Positions 32,603 to 45,780 of a stretch of DNA of 64,000 nt are shown one piece after another; the first letter of the stretch is position 1; every line of letters begins with the position of its first letter. The translations under genes were made by a program, and so were the position numbers. The notes under the pieces were generated by a model. It was not told where the DNA came from, did no database searches, and saw only the letters and a list, made by a program, of their open reading frames with translations. Source of the stretch: Carex sylvatica (lineage: Eukaryota > Streptophyta > Magnoliopsida > Poales > Cyperaceae); NCBI GenBank assembly GCA_964058845.1, contig CAXKVR010000060.1, positions 186,001-250,000 of the forward strand. The letters run 5' to 3'.

Positions 32603-35600
32603 CCTCTTCTCTTGTCATTTGGAGACACTAATAGTGTGTTGCAAATATCTTCAATTAGAGTGTGGTATTGGGGTTGCAACTGCCCTCTTCTCTTATCATC
32701 TGGAGATACTATTAGAGTGGTGCAAACACCTTCAATTGGTGTGTTGTATTAGGGTTGCAACTACCATCTTCTTTTGTCATTTGCAGACACTACTATAGTG
32801 CTGCAATGACCTTCAATTGGAGTGTTCTATTAGGGTTGCAACTACCCTCTTTTCTTCCTATTTGCAGACACTACTAATGTGTTGTATTTAGGGTTGCAAT
32901 CTCCAATTGGAGTGTTATACTAGGGTTGCAACTACCATCTTCTCTTGCCATTAGGAGACTCTAATAATGAGTTGCAAAGACCTTCCATTGGAGCATAGTA
33001 TTTGGGTTGCAACTGCCCTCTTCTCTTGCCATCTGGAGACACTATTAGAGTGTTGCAAACACAATCAATTAGAGTATTGTATTCGGATCGCAACCACTCT
33101 CTTCTCTTGCCATCTGAAGACACTAGTAGAGTGCTACAAAAACCTTCAATTGGACAGTTGTATTAGGGTTGCAGCTACCATCTTCTCTTGCCATATGGAG
33201 ATACCTTCAATTGGAGTATTGTATTAGGATTGCGACCACCCTCTTCTCTTGCCATCTAGGAACAATAATAATATGATGCAAACATTCATTTGGAGTGTTA
33301 TTTTAGGGTTACAACTGTCCTTTTCTCTTACCGTCTAGAGACACTAATAGTATGTTGCAAAGACCTTCAATTGGAGTGTAGTATTGGAGTTCCAACTACC
33401 ATCTTCTCTTTCCATCTGGAGACACTATTAGAATAGTGGTTTGCGCCATCAATTAGAGTGTTGTATTAGGGTTTCAACCACCCTCTTCTCTTTCTATCTT
33501 GAGACACTACTAGAGTGCTACGAAGACCTTCAATTGAATTGTTGTATTATAGTTTCAACTACCCTCTTTTGTTGTCATATGGAGACACTACTGGAATGCT
33601 GTAAATGTCTTCAATTGGAGTGTTGTATGAGGGTTGCAACTGGCCTATTCTCTTGCCATATAGAGACACTACTAGTGTGCTCCAAAGACCTTCAATTGGA
33701 GTGTTATATTAGGGTTGCAACTACTCTCTTTTATTGCCATATGGAGACACTACTACAGTGGTGCAAAAACCTTCATTACAGTGTTGCATTAGGGTTGCAA
33801 CCACCCTCTTCTCTTGCCATCTGGGGACTCTACAAATGTGATACGAAGACCTTCAATTGGAGTGTTGTATTAGGGATACCACTAACCTCTTCTTTTGTCA
33901 TCTAAAGACATTACTAGAGTGCTAGAAAGACCTTCAGTTATAATGTTGTATTAGGGTTGCAATTGTCCTATTATCTTGCCATATGGAGACACTACTACTG
34001 TGATTCAAAGATCTTCAATTGTAGTGTTGTGTTAGGGTTGCAACTACTTTCTTTTCTTGCCATCTCGAGACACTAATAGTGTGTTGCAAAGGCCTTCAAT
34101 TGGAGTGTTGTATTGAATTGCAACAACTCTCTTCTCTTGCCATTTGGATACACTAATAGAGTGCTACAAAAACCTTCAGTGGGAGACACTATTAGTGTGT
34201 TACAAAGACCTTTAATTGGAGAGTAGTATTGGGGTTGCAACTGCCATCTTCTCTAATCATCTAGAAACAAAATTAGAGTGGTGAAAAGACTATCAATTAT
34301 AGTGTTGTATTCAGGTTGCAACCACTATTTTCTCTTGCCATTGGGAGACACTACTCGAGTGCTACAAAGACCTTCAATTAAAGTATTGTATTAGGGTTGC
34401 AACTACCATCTTCTCTTGCCGTTAGGAGACACTAATAGATAGTGTGTTGCAAAGACCTTCAATTGGAGTGTAGTATTGGAGTTGCATCTGCCCTCTTCTC
34501 CTTCCATCTAGAGACACTATCAGAGTGGTGCAAACACCATCAATTGGAGTGTTGTATTCTGGTTGCAACCACCTTCATCTCTTTCCATCTGAAGACACTA
34601 CTAGAGTACTACAAAAATCTTCAATTGGAGTGTTGTATTAGGATTGTAACCACCCTCTTCTCTTGCCATATAGAGACACTCCAAATGTGAGGCAAAGAAC
34701 CTTCAATTGAAGTGTTGTATTAGGGTTCCAACTACCCTCTTCTTTTACCATCGCGAGACACTAATAGTGAGTTGCAAAGACCTTCAATTGGAGTGTAGTT
34801 TTGGGGTTGCAATTGCCGTCTTCTCTGCCATATGGATACACAATTACAGTGGTGCAAACACCATCAATTAGGGTGTTATATTAAGCTTGTAACCTCTCTC
34901 TTGCCAATTGGAGTGTTGTATTAGGGTGGCCATCTTCTCTTGCCATATGGAGACACTCTTGGTGTGCTACAAAAGCCTTCAATTGGAGTGTTGTATTGCA
35001 GTTGCAATAACCATATTCCCTTAGCGTCAGGAGACACTAATAATGTGTTGCAAAGATCTTCAATTGGAGTATAATATTGGGGTTACAACTGTCATCTTCT
35101 CTTGCCATATGGAGACACTATTAGAGTGGTGAAAACACCATCAATTAGAGTGTTGTATTGGGGTTGCAACCATCAACTTCTCTTGCCAATTGAAGTGTTG
35201 TATTAGGGTTCCAACTACCATCTTCTCTTGCCATATGGAGACACTAATGGTGTGCTGCAAATGCTTGCAATTGGAGTGTTTTATTAGGGTCCCAACTGCC
35301 CTATCCTCTAGCCATATGGAGACACTACTGGTGTGCTGCAAAGGCCTACAATTAGAGTATTGTATTATGGTTGTACTATTTTATTCTCTTCCTATATGGA
35401 GACACTACTAGAGTGCTGCAAACACATTCAATTGGAGTGTTGTATTAGGGTTGCAACCACCCTCTGCTCTTGCTATTTAGGGACACTACTAATGTCATGC
35501 AAAAGCATTCAATTGGAGTGTTGTATTAGGATTACAACTAGCCTTTTTTCTTACCGTCTGGAGAAACTAATAGTATTTTGCATAGACCTTCAATTAGGTG

Positions 35601-38600
35601 TGTCGTATTGGAGTTGCAACTACCCTCTTCTCTTGCCATCTGGAGACACTATTAGAGTGGTGCAAACACCTCCAATTGGAGTGTTGTATTAGGGTTGCAA
35701 CCACCATCTTCTCTTGTTATTTAGGGACAATACTAATGTGATGAAAAGACATTCAATTGGAGTGTTGTATTATAGTTACAACTATCCTTTTTTTCTTTCC
35801 GTCTAGAGAGACTAATTGTGTTTTGCAAAGACCTTCAATTGGAGTGTTGTATTGGAGTTGCAACTGCTATCTTCTATTGCCATCTGGAGACACTATTAGA
35901 GTGGTGCAAACACCACCAATTCGAGTGTTTTATTAGAGTTTTAACCACCATCTTTTCTTGCCATCTTGAGACACTTCTAGAGTGCTACAAACACCTTCAA
36001 TTGACCTCTTGTATTAGGGTTGCAACTACCCTCTTCTATGGCCATATGGAGACATTACTGGAGTGCAGTAAAGGTCTTCAATTGGAGAATTGTATGAGGG
36101 TTACAACTGACCTATTCTTTTTTCATATGTGGACACTACTAGTGTGCTCTAAAGACTTTCAATTGGAGTGTTGTATTAGGGATGCAACTACTCTCTTCTA
36201 TTGCCATCTCGAGACACTAATAGTGTGTTGCAAAGGCCTTCAATTGGAGTGTTGTATAGGAGTTGCAACAAACATCTTCTCTTGTCGTTGAGATACACTA
36301 ATAGTGTGCTACAAAATCCTTCAATATGAGTGTTGTATTAGGCTTGCAACCGCCAACTTATCTTGCCATATGGAAACACTCCAAATGTGTAGCAAAGACC
36401 TCTAATTTAAGTGTTGTATTAGGGTTACAACTACCCTCTTCTCTTGCCATTAGGAGACACCAATAGTGTGTTGCAAAGACCTTCAATTGGAGTGTAGTAT
36501 TGGGGTTGCAACTGCTCTCTTCTCTTATCATCTTGAGACACTATTAGAGTGGTGCAAACACCATCAATTAGAGTGTTGTATTAGGGTATCAACCACCCTC
36601 TTCTTTTGCGATCTTGAGACACTCCTAGACTGCTATAAAGACCTTCAATTGGGGTGTTGTATTAGTGCTGCACCTACCCTCTTCTCTTGTCATATTTTGA
36701 CACTATTCAAGTGCTACAAAGGTCTTCAATTGGAGTTTTGTATGAGGGTTGCAACTGGTCTTTTCTTAGGGTTGCAACTGGCTTATTCTTTTGTCGTATG
36801 AAGAAACTACTAGTGTGCTCGAAATACCATCAATTGGCATGTTGTATTAGGATTGCAACTAACCTATTCTCTTGCCATATGGAGACACTACTGGAGTGCT
36901 ATAAAGGTCTTCAATTAGAGTGTTGTATGAGGGTTGCAACTAGCTTATTCTTTTGTCGTATAGGGACACTACTAGTGTTCTCCAAAGATATTCAATTGGA
37001 GTTGCAACTACTCTATTTTTTGTCATCTCAAGGCTCTAATAGTATGGTGCAAAGGCCTTCAATTGGAATGTTGTATTGGTGCAACAACCCTCTTCTCTTG
37101 TCGTTAGGATACACTAATAGAGTGCTACAAAAACCATCAATATGAGTGTTGTATTAGGCTTGAAACAACCCTCTTCTTTTGCCATTACGAGACTCTAATA
37201 GTGAGTTGCAAAGACCTTCCATTGGAGCGTAGTATTTGGGTTGCAACTGCTCTCTTCTCTTGTCATCTGGAGACACTATTAGAGTGGTGCAAACACAATC
37301 AATTAAAGTCTTGTATTAGGGTTTCAACCACCCTCTTCTTTTTCTATCTTGACACACTACTAGAGTGATATAAAGACCTTCAATTAGACTATTGTATTAG
37401 GGCTGCAACTACCTTTTTTCTTGTCATATGGAGACACTACTAGAGTGCTGCAAAGGTCTTCAATTGGAGTGTTGTATGAGGGTTGCAACTGGCCTATTCT
37501 TTTGTCATATAGGGACACTACAAGTGTTCTCCAAAGACCACCAATTGAAATATTGTATTAGGGTTGCAACTAACATCTTCTCTTGTCATATCAAGACATT
37601 ACTGGACTGCTGTAAAGGTCTTCAATTGGGTTGTTGTATGTGGGTCGCAACTGGCCCATTCTTTTGTCGTATGGAGACACAACTAGTGTGCTTCGAAGAC
37701 CTTCAATTGGAGTGTCCTATTGGAGTTGCAACTGCTCTATTTTTTGCCATCTCGAGACACTAATAGTATGGTGCAAAGGCCTTTAATTGGAATGTTGTAT
37801 TGGAGTTGCAACAACCCTCTTCTCTTGCCGTTGACATGCACTAATAGTGTGCTACAAAAACCTTCAATAGGAGTGTTGTATTACGCTTGCAACCGTCCTC
37901 TTTTCTTGCCATATGGGGACACTCCAAATGTGTTGCAAAGACCCTCAATTGAAGGTTTGTTTTAGGGATACAACTACCCTCTTCTCCTCCCATTAGGAGA
38001 CACCATTAGTGTGTTGCAAAGACCTTCAATTGGAGTGTAGTATTGGGGTTGCAACTGCTCTCTTCTCTTGTCATCTTGAGACACTATTAGAGTGGTGCAA
38101 ACACCATCAATTAGAGTGTTGTATTATGGTATCAACCACCCTCTTCTTTTTCCATCTTGAGACACTACTAGACTGCTCTAAAGACCTTCAATAGGAGTGT
38201 TGTATTAGGATTGCAACTACCTTCTTCTCTTGTCCTATGGAGACACTACTAGAGTGCTGCAAATGTCTTCAATTGGAATGTTGTATGAGGGTTGCAACTG
38301 GCTTTTTCTTTTGTCGTGTGGGGACACTACTAGTGTGCTCCAAAGACCTTCAATTGGAATGTTGTATTAGGATTGCAACTAACCTCTTCTCTTGCCAAAT
38401 GGAGAAACTACTGGAGTGCTGTAGAGGTCTTCAATTGGACTGTTGTATTAGGATTGCAACTGGCCTATTCTTTTGTCATATAGAGACACAACTTGTGTGC
38501 TCCGAAGACCTTCAATTAGAATGTGCTATTGGAGTTGCAACTACTCTATTCTTTTGCTATCTCGAGACACTAATAGTGTGATGCAAAGGCCTTCAATTGG

Positions 38601-41600
38601 AATGTTGTATTAGAGTTGCAACAACCCTCTTCTCTTGCCGTTAAGATACACTAATAGTGTTCTACAAAAACCATCAAAAAGAGTGTTGTATTAGGCTTCC
38701 AACCACCCTCTTCTCTTGCCATATGGGGACACTTCCAAATATGATGCAATGACCTTCAATTGAAGTGTTGTATTACGATTACAACTACCTACTTCATTTG
38801 CCATTAGGAGACACTAATAGTGAGTTGAAAAGACATTTAATTGGAGCGTAGTATTGGGGTTGCAACTAATCTTCCCTTGCCATCTTCCCTTGCCCCCTTC
38901 CTTTGCCATCTGGAGACACTATTAGAATGGTGCAAACACCATCAATTAGAGTGTTTTATTTGGATTTTAACCACCCTCTTTCCTTGCCATCTTGAGACAC
39001 TACTAGAGTGCTAGAAAGACCTTCAATTGGAGGATTGTATTAGGGTTGCATCTAGATATTCTCTTGCCATATAGAGACACTACTAGAGTGATGTAAAGGT
39101 CTTCAATTGGAGTGTTGCAACTGATCTACTCTTTTGTCGTTTGGAGACACTACTAGTTTGCATCAAAGATCTTCAATTGGAGAGTTTTATTTGGGTTGCA
39201 ACTAATCTTTTCTCTTGCCATCTTGAGACAATAATAGTGTGTTGCAAAGCCCTTCAATTGGAGTGTAGTATTGGAGATGCAACAACCTTCTTATCTTGCC
39301 GTTAGAATACACTAATAGAGTGCTACAAAAACCTTCAATAGGAGTGTTGTATTAGGCTTGCAACCATCCTCTTCTCTTGCCACATGTGGACACTCCAAAT
39401 GTGATGCAAATACCTTCAATTGAATTGTTGTATTAGGATTACAACTACCCTTTTCTCTTGCCATTAGGAGACACTAATAATGTGTTACAAATACCTTCAA
39501 TTGGAAAGTATTGGGGTTGCAACTGCCCTCTTCTCTTGCAGTCTTGAGACACTATTAGAGTGGTGCAAACAACATTAATTAGAGTGTTGTATTAGGGTTT
39601 CAACCACCCTTTTCTTTTGCCATCTTAAGACACTACTAGCGTGCTAGAATGACCTTCAATTAGAGTGTTATTAGGGTTGCAACTATCCTCCTCTCTTGTC
39701 ATATAGAGACTACTGGAGTGCTAAAAGGTCTTCAATTGGAGTGTTTTAAGAGGGTTGCAACTGGCCTATTCTATTGTCGTATAGAGACAGTACTAGTGTG
39801 CTCCAGACACCTTCAATTGGAGTGTTGTATTAGGGTTGCAACTACTCTCTTCTCTTGTCATATTGAGACCCTAATAGTGTGTTGCAAATGCCTTCAATTG
39901 GAGAGTTGTATTGGAGTTGCAACAACCCTCTTCTCTTGTCGTTAGGATACACTAGTTGAGTAAGACAAAAACTTTTAATAGGAGTGTTGTATTAGGCTTG
40001 TAACCACCCTCTTCTCTTGTCATATGGGGACACTCCAAATGTGATGTAAGGACCTTCAATTGAAGTGTTGTATTATGGTTACAACTACCCTTTTCTCTTG
40101 CCATCCTCAGACACTATTAGAGTGGTGCAAACAACATCAATTAGAGTGTTGTATTAGAGTTTCAACCACCCTCTTCTTTTCCCATCTTGAGACACTACTA
40201 GAGTGCAAGAATAACCTTCAATTGGAGGATTGTATTAGGGTTGCATCTAGATATTCTCTTGCCATATAGAGACACTACTAGAGTGATGTAAAGGTCTTCA
40301 ATTGGAGTGTTGTACGAGTGTTGCAACTGGTTTACTCTTTTGTCGTATAGAGACTCTAGTAGTGTGCACCAAAGATCTTCAATTGGAGAGCTGTATTAAG
40401 GTTGCAACTAATCTTTTCTCTTGCTATCTCAAGACAATAATAGTTTGTTACAAAGCCCTTCAATTGAAGTATAGTATTGGAGTTGCAACAACCCTCTTCT
40501 CTTGCAGTTAGGATACACCAATAGAGTGCTACAAAAACATTAAATATGAGTGTTGTATTAGGATTGCAACCACCCTCTTCTCTTGCCACATCGGAACACT
40601 CCAAATGTGTTGCAAATACCTTCAATTGTAGTGTTGTATTACGGTTGCAACTGTCCTATTCTCCTGCTATATGGAGACACAACTAGAGTGCTGCCAACAC
40701 ATTGAATTAGAGTGTTGTATTTGGGTTGCAGCCAACCTCTTCTCTTGCCATTATGAGACACTAATAGTGTGTTACAAATACCTTCAATTGGAGTGTAGGA
40801 TTGGGGTTACAACTGCCTTCTTTTCTTGCCATCTTGAGACACTATTAGAGTGATGCAAACACCATCAATTAGAGTGTTTTATTACGGTTTCAACCACTCT
40901 CGTATTTTGCCATCTTGAGACACTACTAGAGTGCTAGAATGACCTTCAATTGGGGTGCTGTATTAGGGTTGCAACTACCTTCTTCTCTTGTCATATAGAG
41001 AGACACAACTAGAGTGCTGCAAAGGTCTTCAATTGGTTTGTTGCATGAGGGTTGCAACTGGCCAATTCTTTTGTCGTATGGAGCCACTACTAGTGTGCTC
41101 CAAATACCTTCAATTGGAATGTTGTATTAGGGCTGCAACTACTCTCTTCTCTTGCCATCTGGAGACCCTAATAGTGTGTTCCAAAGGCCTTCAATTGGAG
41201 TATTGTGTTGGAGTTGCAACAACCCTCTTCTCTTGTCGTTAGGATACACTAATTGAGTATGACAAAAATCTTCAATAGGAGTGTTGTGTTAGGCTTTCAA
41301 CCACCCTCTTCTCTTGCCATATGAGGACACTCCAAATGTGATGTAAGGACCTTTACTTGAAGTGTTGTATTATGGTTACAATTACCCTTTTCTCTTGCCA
41401 TCCTGAGACACTATTAGAGTGGTGCAAACAACATCAATTAGAGTGTTGTATTAGCGTTTCAACCACCCTCTTCTTTTGTCATCTTGAGACACTACTAGAG
41501 TGCTAGAATGACATTCAATAGGAGTGTTGTGTTAGTTTTGCATCTGGCCTATTCTTTTATCGTTTGGAGACACTCCTAGTGTGCTCCAAAGACCTCCAAT

Positions 41601-43219
41601 TGGAGTGTCGTGTTAGGGTTGCAATTACTCTTTTCTCTTGTCCTATAGAGAACCTACTAAAGTACTACAACAAAATCTTCAATTGGAGTGTTATTTTTGG
41701 GTGGCAACCACCCTCTTCTCTTGCCATATAGGGACAATCCAAATGTGATGCAACGACCTTCAATTGAAGCGTATTAGGATTTTAACTACCTTCTTCTCTT
41801 GCTGTCGCGAGACACTAATAGTGAGTTGCGAACACCTTTTATTGGAGTGCAGTATTGGGGTTGCAACTGCCGCCTTCCGTGTCATTTGTACACACAATTA
41901 GAGTGGTGCAAACACCATCAATTACATTGTTGTATTAGGCTTGCAACCTCTCTCTTCTCTTGCCAATTGAAGTGTTGTATTATGGTTACAACTACCCTTT
42001 TCTCTTGCCATCCTGAGACACTATTAGAGTGGTGCAAACAACATCAATTAGAGTGTTGTATTAGAGTTTCAACCACCCTCTTCTTTTGCCATCTTGAGAC
42101 ACTACTAGAGTGCTAGAATGACCTTCAATAGGAGTGTTGTGTTAGTTTTGCATCTGGCCTATTCTTTTGTCGTTTGGGGACACTCCTAGTGTGCTCCAAA
42201 GACCTCCAATTGGAGTGTCGTGTTAGGGTTGGAATTACTCTTTTCTCTTGTCCTATAGAGAAACTACTAAAGTACTACAACAAAATCTTCAATTGGAGTG
42301 TTGTTTTTGGGTAGCAACCACCCTCTTCTCTTGCCATATAGGGAGAATCCAAATGTGATGCAACGACCTTCAATTGAAGTGTATTAGGGTTTTAACTACT
42401 CTCTTCTCTTGCTGCCGTGAGACACTAATAGTGAGTTGCGAAGACCTTTTATTAGAGTGTAGTATTGGGGTTGCAACTGCCACCTTCCTTGTCATTTGTA
42501 CACACAATTAGAGTGGTGCAAACACCATCAATTACATTGTTGTATTAGGCTTGCAACCTCCCTCTTCTCTCTCCAATTGGAGTGTTGTATTAGGGTGGCA
42601 ACTACCCTCTTCTCTTGCCATAGGGAGACACTACAGGTGCGCTTCTAAAGCCTTCAATTGGAGTGTTGTATTGGAGTTGCAACAACCCTCTTCTCTTGCC
42701 GTCAGAGGACACTAATAGTGTGCTGTAAAAATTTGCAATTTGAGTGTAGTATAAGGGCTACAACTATCGTTTTCTCTTGCCATTAGGAGACACTGTTAGA
42801 GTGGTGAAGACACCATCAATTAGATTGTTGTATTAGAGTTGCAACCACCCTCTTCTCTTGCCAATTAGAGTGCTATTTTAGGGTTGTAACTACCATCTTC
42901 TTTTGACATATGGAGACACTGTTGGTGTACTGTAAAGACATTCAATTTGAGTGTTCTATTTGGGTTCGAACTGCCATATGGATACACTACTGGTGCGCTG
43001 CAAAGACCTTCAATTGGAGTGTTGTATTACGATTGAAACTATCCTGTTCTTTTGCTATATGGAGACACTAATAGAGTGCTGCAAACACATTCAATTAGAG
43101 TGTTGTATTAGGGTTGCAACCAATCTCTTCTCTTGTCATTTAGGGACACTACTAATGTGATGCAAAGACATTCAATTGGAATGTTGTATTAGGGTTACAA
43201 CTACCCTTTTCTTTTACCA
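32603..43219 (+). repeat. Tandem array of about 130 units of 81 bp (10.6 kb)
   Basis: The consensus unit contains CTTCAATTGGAGTGTTGTAT, TAGGGTTGCAACTACCCTCT, TCTCTTGCCATATGGAGACA and CTACTAGAGTGCTGCAAAGAC, which sum to 81 bp. Units diverge from each other by point changes and small indels. In the consensus one of six frames is open (27 codons, core CCIRVATTLFSCHMETLLEC), which produces many ORFs of 60-157 codons. These change frame along the array through indels and stops and never cover it, so a coding role is not supported. Variant units recur at intervals of several units (higher-order structure). The flanks are a LINE scrap at the left and a unique sequence at the right. Confidence 0.95.
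41361..42580 (+). repeat. Higher-order duplication in the array, 2 x 610 bp
   Basis: The variant series starting AGTGTTGTATTATGGTTACA at 41361 restarts at 41971, an offset of exactly 610 bp. The copies share diagnostic variants, including CAACAAAATCTTCAATTGG, GGCCTATTCTTTT.TCGTTTG and GTCATTTGTACACACAATTAG. Similarity between the two blocks is much higher than between neighbouring 81-bp units. A partial third start is at 40064. Confidence 0.9.
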
Positions 43220-43925
43220 GAGGTCATCAAGGAAGGTCTAGTTCATAGGCAAGGGTCTGGTTCAAGTTTTAGACCCATTTGAGCACATTTAAACCATTCA
43301 TTTTGTACCAGAAGCAAGAAAAAGAAGAATCAAACATTTCAAATTCATAAAACCATCATTTAAGAGTATTTCAAGGCTGCCAAAACATGGCATTTTGCAG
43401 GGAGATCCCTGATTTATGAAAATCACATTTTTGGTCCTTCTCACTTGATTAAAAGGACAAGATCATCAATACTTCATGGATCTAAAGATGTAAATGACAT
43501 GTAGCAACTGGTATTGTTATATTTTTACATTTTAGACCTTAGTCTTTCACTAATAATTAGAGTTCCCAGCAAGTCTGCAACAAGGCTGCAACAACACTTA
43601 GTGTGGTTCAAGGGCTAGCTGCTAGTTTATTACTCTATTTTTTTTATCCGGATGTAAGTCGCTTATCGCATTGATTTATTTTTATTAATTTGTATTTTCA
43701 ATTTATTTAAAATATTTGTGTTATAATATTGTTTCGCAAAATGTTCCATCAGCTAGTACTTTGACTACGCATCTTGATTTTTAAATATGATATGTACGAT
43801 AAAATATTATCCATGGCTACTTTTTAATTCATTTTACCTTTTGTTATTATACTTTTAGAATGAAAAATAATTATTGTTATGGAATGGTTATTTATTAAAA
43901 TTAAATGATCTGTCTATATATTCTA
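43220..43925. other. Sequence between array and MITE, no gene supported
   Basis: Positions 43220-43640 are not repeated elsewhere in the window and contain no convincing ORF. Positions 43830-43915 resemble 4750-4836, so the duplicated NLR-cluster block resumes here. Confidence 0.5.
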
Positions 43926-44290
43926 AGAGGGAGCCAATATCTCATTAATTTTTTTCATACCTCATCATACCTCATATTTTATATCTTGGTTTTCAAAGTC
44001 TAAACGGTTGATCCAAACCGCTCAATATAATATTTATACTAAAATATGTCTGGGGATAAAATTTTATACTTTTTGAAATTTTTTTACTATTTTTTAAGAT
44101 ATGTACAAAATCATTGTTTTTGGACTGTTCAAAAAACAGTGATTTTTTACTTATCTTAAAAAATAGTAAAAAAATTTCACCCCGAACCATATTTTAGTAT
44201 GGATATCATGTTGAACAGTTCGGATTGACAATTTAAACTTTGAAAATAAAGATATAAAATATGAGGTATGATGAAAACCCTCCTCATATT
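43926..44290. mobile_element. Long palindromic MITE, family copy 5
   Basis: Inverted halves: CATCATACCTCATATTTTAT at the left and ATAAAATATGAGGTATGATG at the right. The core is more degenerate (CGGTTGATCCAAACCG; TTTTTTTACTATTTTTTAAG) and the centre GTACAAAATCATTG is like that of copy 2. The outermost GAGG/CCTC repeats the family end style. Non-coding. Confidence 0.82.
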
Positions 44291-45738
44291 CTAATTCATA
44301 AAAAAATTGTAAACTATTTTTTATTGACAAAATTTTAATGTTCATACAAAATTTAATATTTATCACATTAAGCGACTCAGAATATGGATATACAGTTTGA
44401 ATTTAATTATGAAATTTTGGAGTCAAAACAATGCTGATTTGTATTTGACACATCAAGCGGCTGAGATGAATGATTTTAATTTCAAATTATCAAATTTTGG
44501 AGTCAAAACATATTGTCAATCTGTATTTTGTAAATCACTATAACATAACTCTTAATTTAGATAATTTAGTTCATCAAAGTGAGGGCCAAGGCAACAGGAC
44601 CAGCGGATTAGGATAGGTGTTCATTGAACGTTTTATGGAATGGGATAGATTCTTATATGTGGATTCATGCTCCTCATCATCATCATTGTTATTATTATTA
44701 TTATTTAATTTTGCAATAATAAGGCATATTGGCAAAATCAATTGTTTTGTTCTATAAAAAAAAGTATAGAAGTTGGAAAACAGAAAATTTAATTTTTGAC
44801 AGGATTAATTTGTAAATCACATTGAACGGTTGAATTAGTCAATCAAAACACTAACATTGAATTTCAGAACAGCAACACCGGATGATTAATTAATTGCTAT
44901 ATTATTCCTTTTTCAGTTCAGAATATATATGTTGTCAAGACATGCAACATTATAATATTGTTATGATAATTATATAAGAACATTTTTTTTAGTTAAAAAG
45001 GGAACTATATATATATTATCGTTAACTTGCAGCAAGAAAAAATTGAGAGTCACCTGAAGTTCTCATATATACTAAAGTTTGCAGATATATATGGTTGTTG
45101 TGATAGGGCTTCAAGTACTTCGTTGGACATAATCTTCACATCCAAATGTTAGCAAGGCCTTCATAGCAATTCTTAACTTCACATATCTATTGAGATATTT
45201 AACAGATCGATCTTGGTTTCGAGGTACCTCAAGTTCTTTAGTTTTGTTGCTTAATTTCAACTATTTTTTTCATTTTATATTTGGTAGATTTCTACAACAT
45301 CTATAATTATTAATTAATTAATATGGGGTAGATATAATATACATAGAGCACCGATTTCTTTTTTCTTTATATTGGTCTCACAATAATGGAAAGTTTTATG
45401 TTACAAAATTTTCATCTTTGAAACTTCTCAATCATTATCAAATATCATACTGTAAATGGCATTTTAATTGATCCTTGCATAGCAAACCCAACTCCGATAT
45501 GGTTGGCACCACTTCACCAGTTGGAACTATACTTTCCAGTACATGATACATGTACAAACAAAATTCTCACTCATGAATTTCCTCTAAAATCATTAAGGAA
45601 CAAGATATACCGCAGTGGTTTTTGTTCACAGATCAATTTTGCGAGTTCTATTCATCTATTATAAACCCCAAGTTTTCTAATTTTCAAGAAATTACTAGCT
45701 CAAGAAAGACCACGAAATTCCATCAACATTTATCTAGA
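44291..45738. other. AT-rich duplicated spacer, no gene supported
   Basis: Positions 45475-45610 (CCTTGCATAGCAAACCC; ACTATACTTTCCAGTACATG) match 4975-5100, placing it in the NLR-cluster duplication. No ORF, RNA gene or transposon end was recognised. Confidence 0.55.
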
Positions 45739-45780
45739 GGATTTCACAAACTATTTCATTTCAGCTGTGTTGTTCGCTAG
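45739..45780 (+). pseudogene. NLR 3' stub (last 14 codons)
   Basis: The frame GFHKLFHFSCVVR plus TAG matches the end of the LRR pseudogene at 669-1970 (DLLFHFTCVVR plus TAG), and the following non-coding sequence matches as well. The rest of this NLR copy is missing, so it marks a third, almost completely deleted cluster member. Confidence 0.78.

Noticed and set aside
32603..43219. The many ORFs in the 81-bp array as a real repeat-protein gene family
   Set aside because: The open frame shifts through all three phases, stops interrupt it every few units, and no start, splice or terminal domain is evident. It is kept as a repeat, with a coding origin only as a question.
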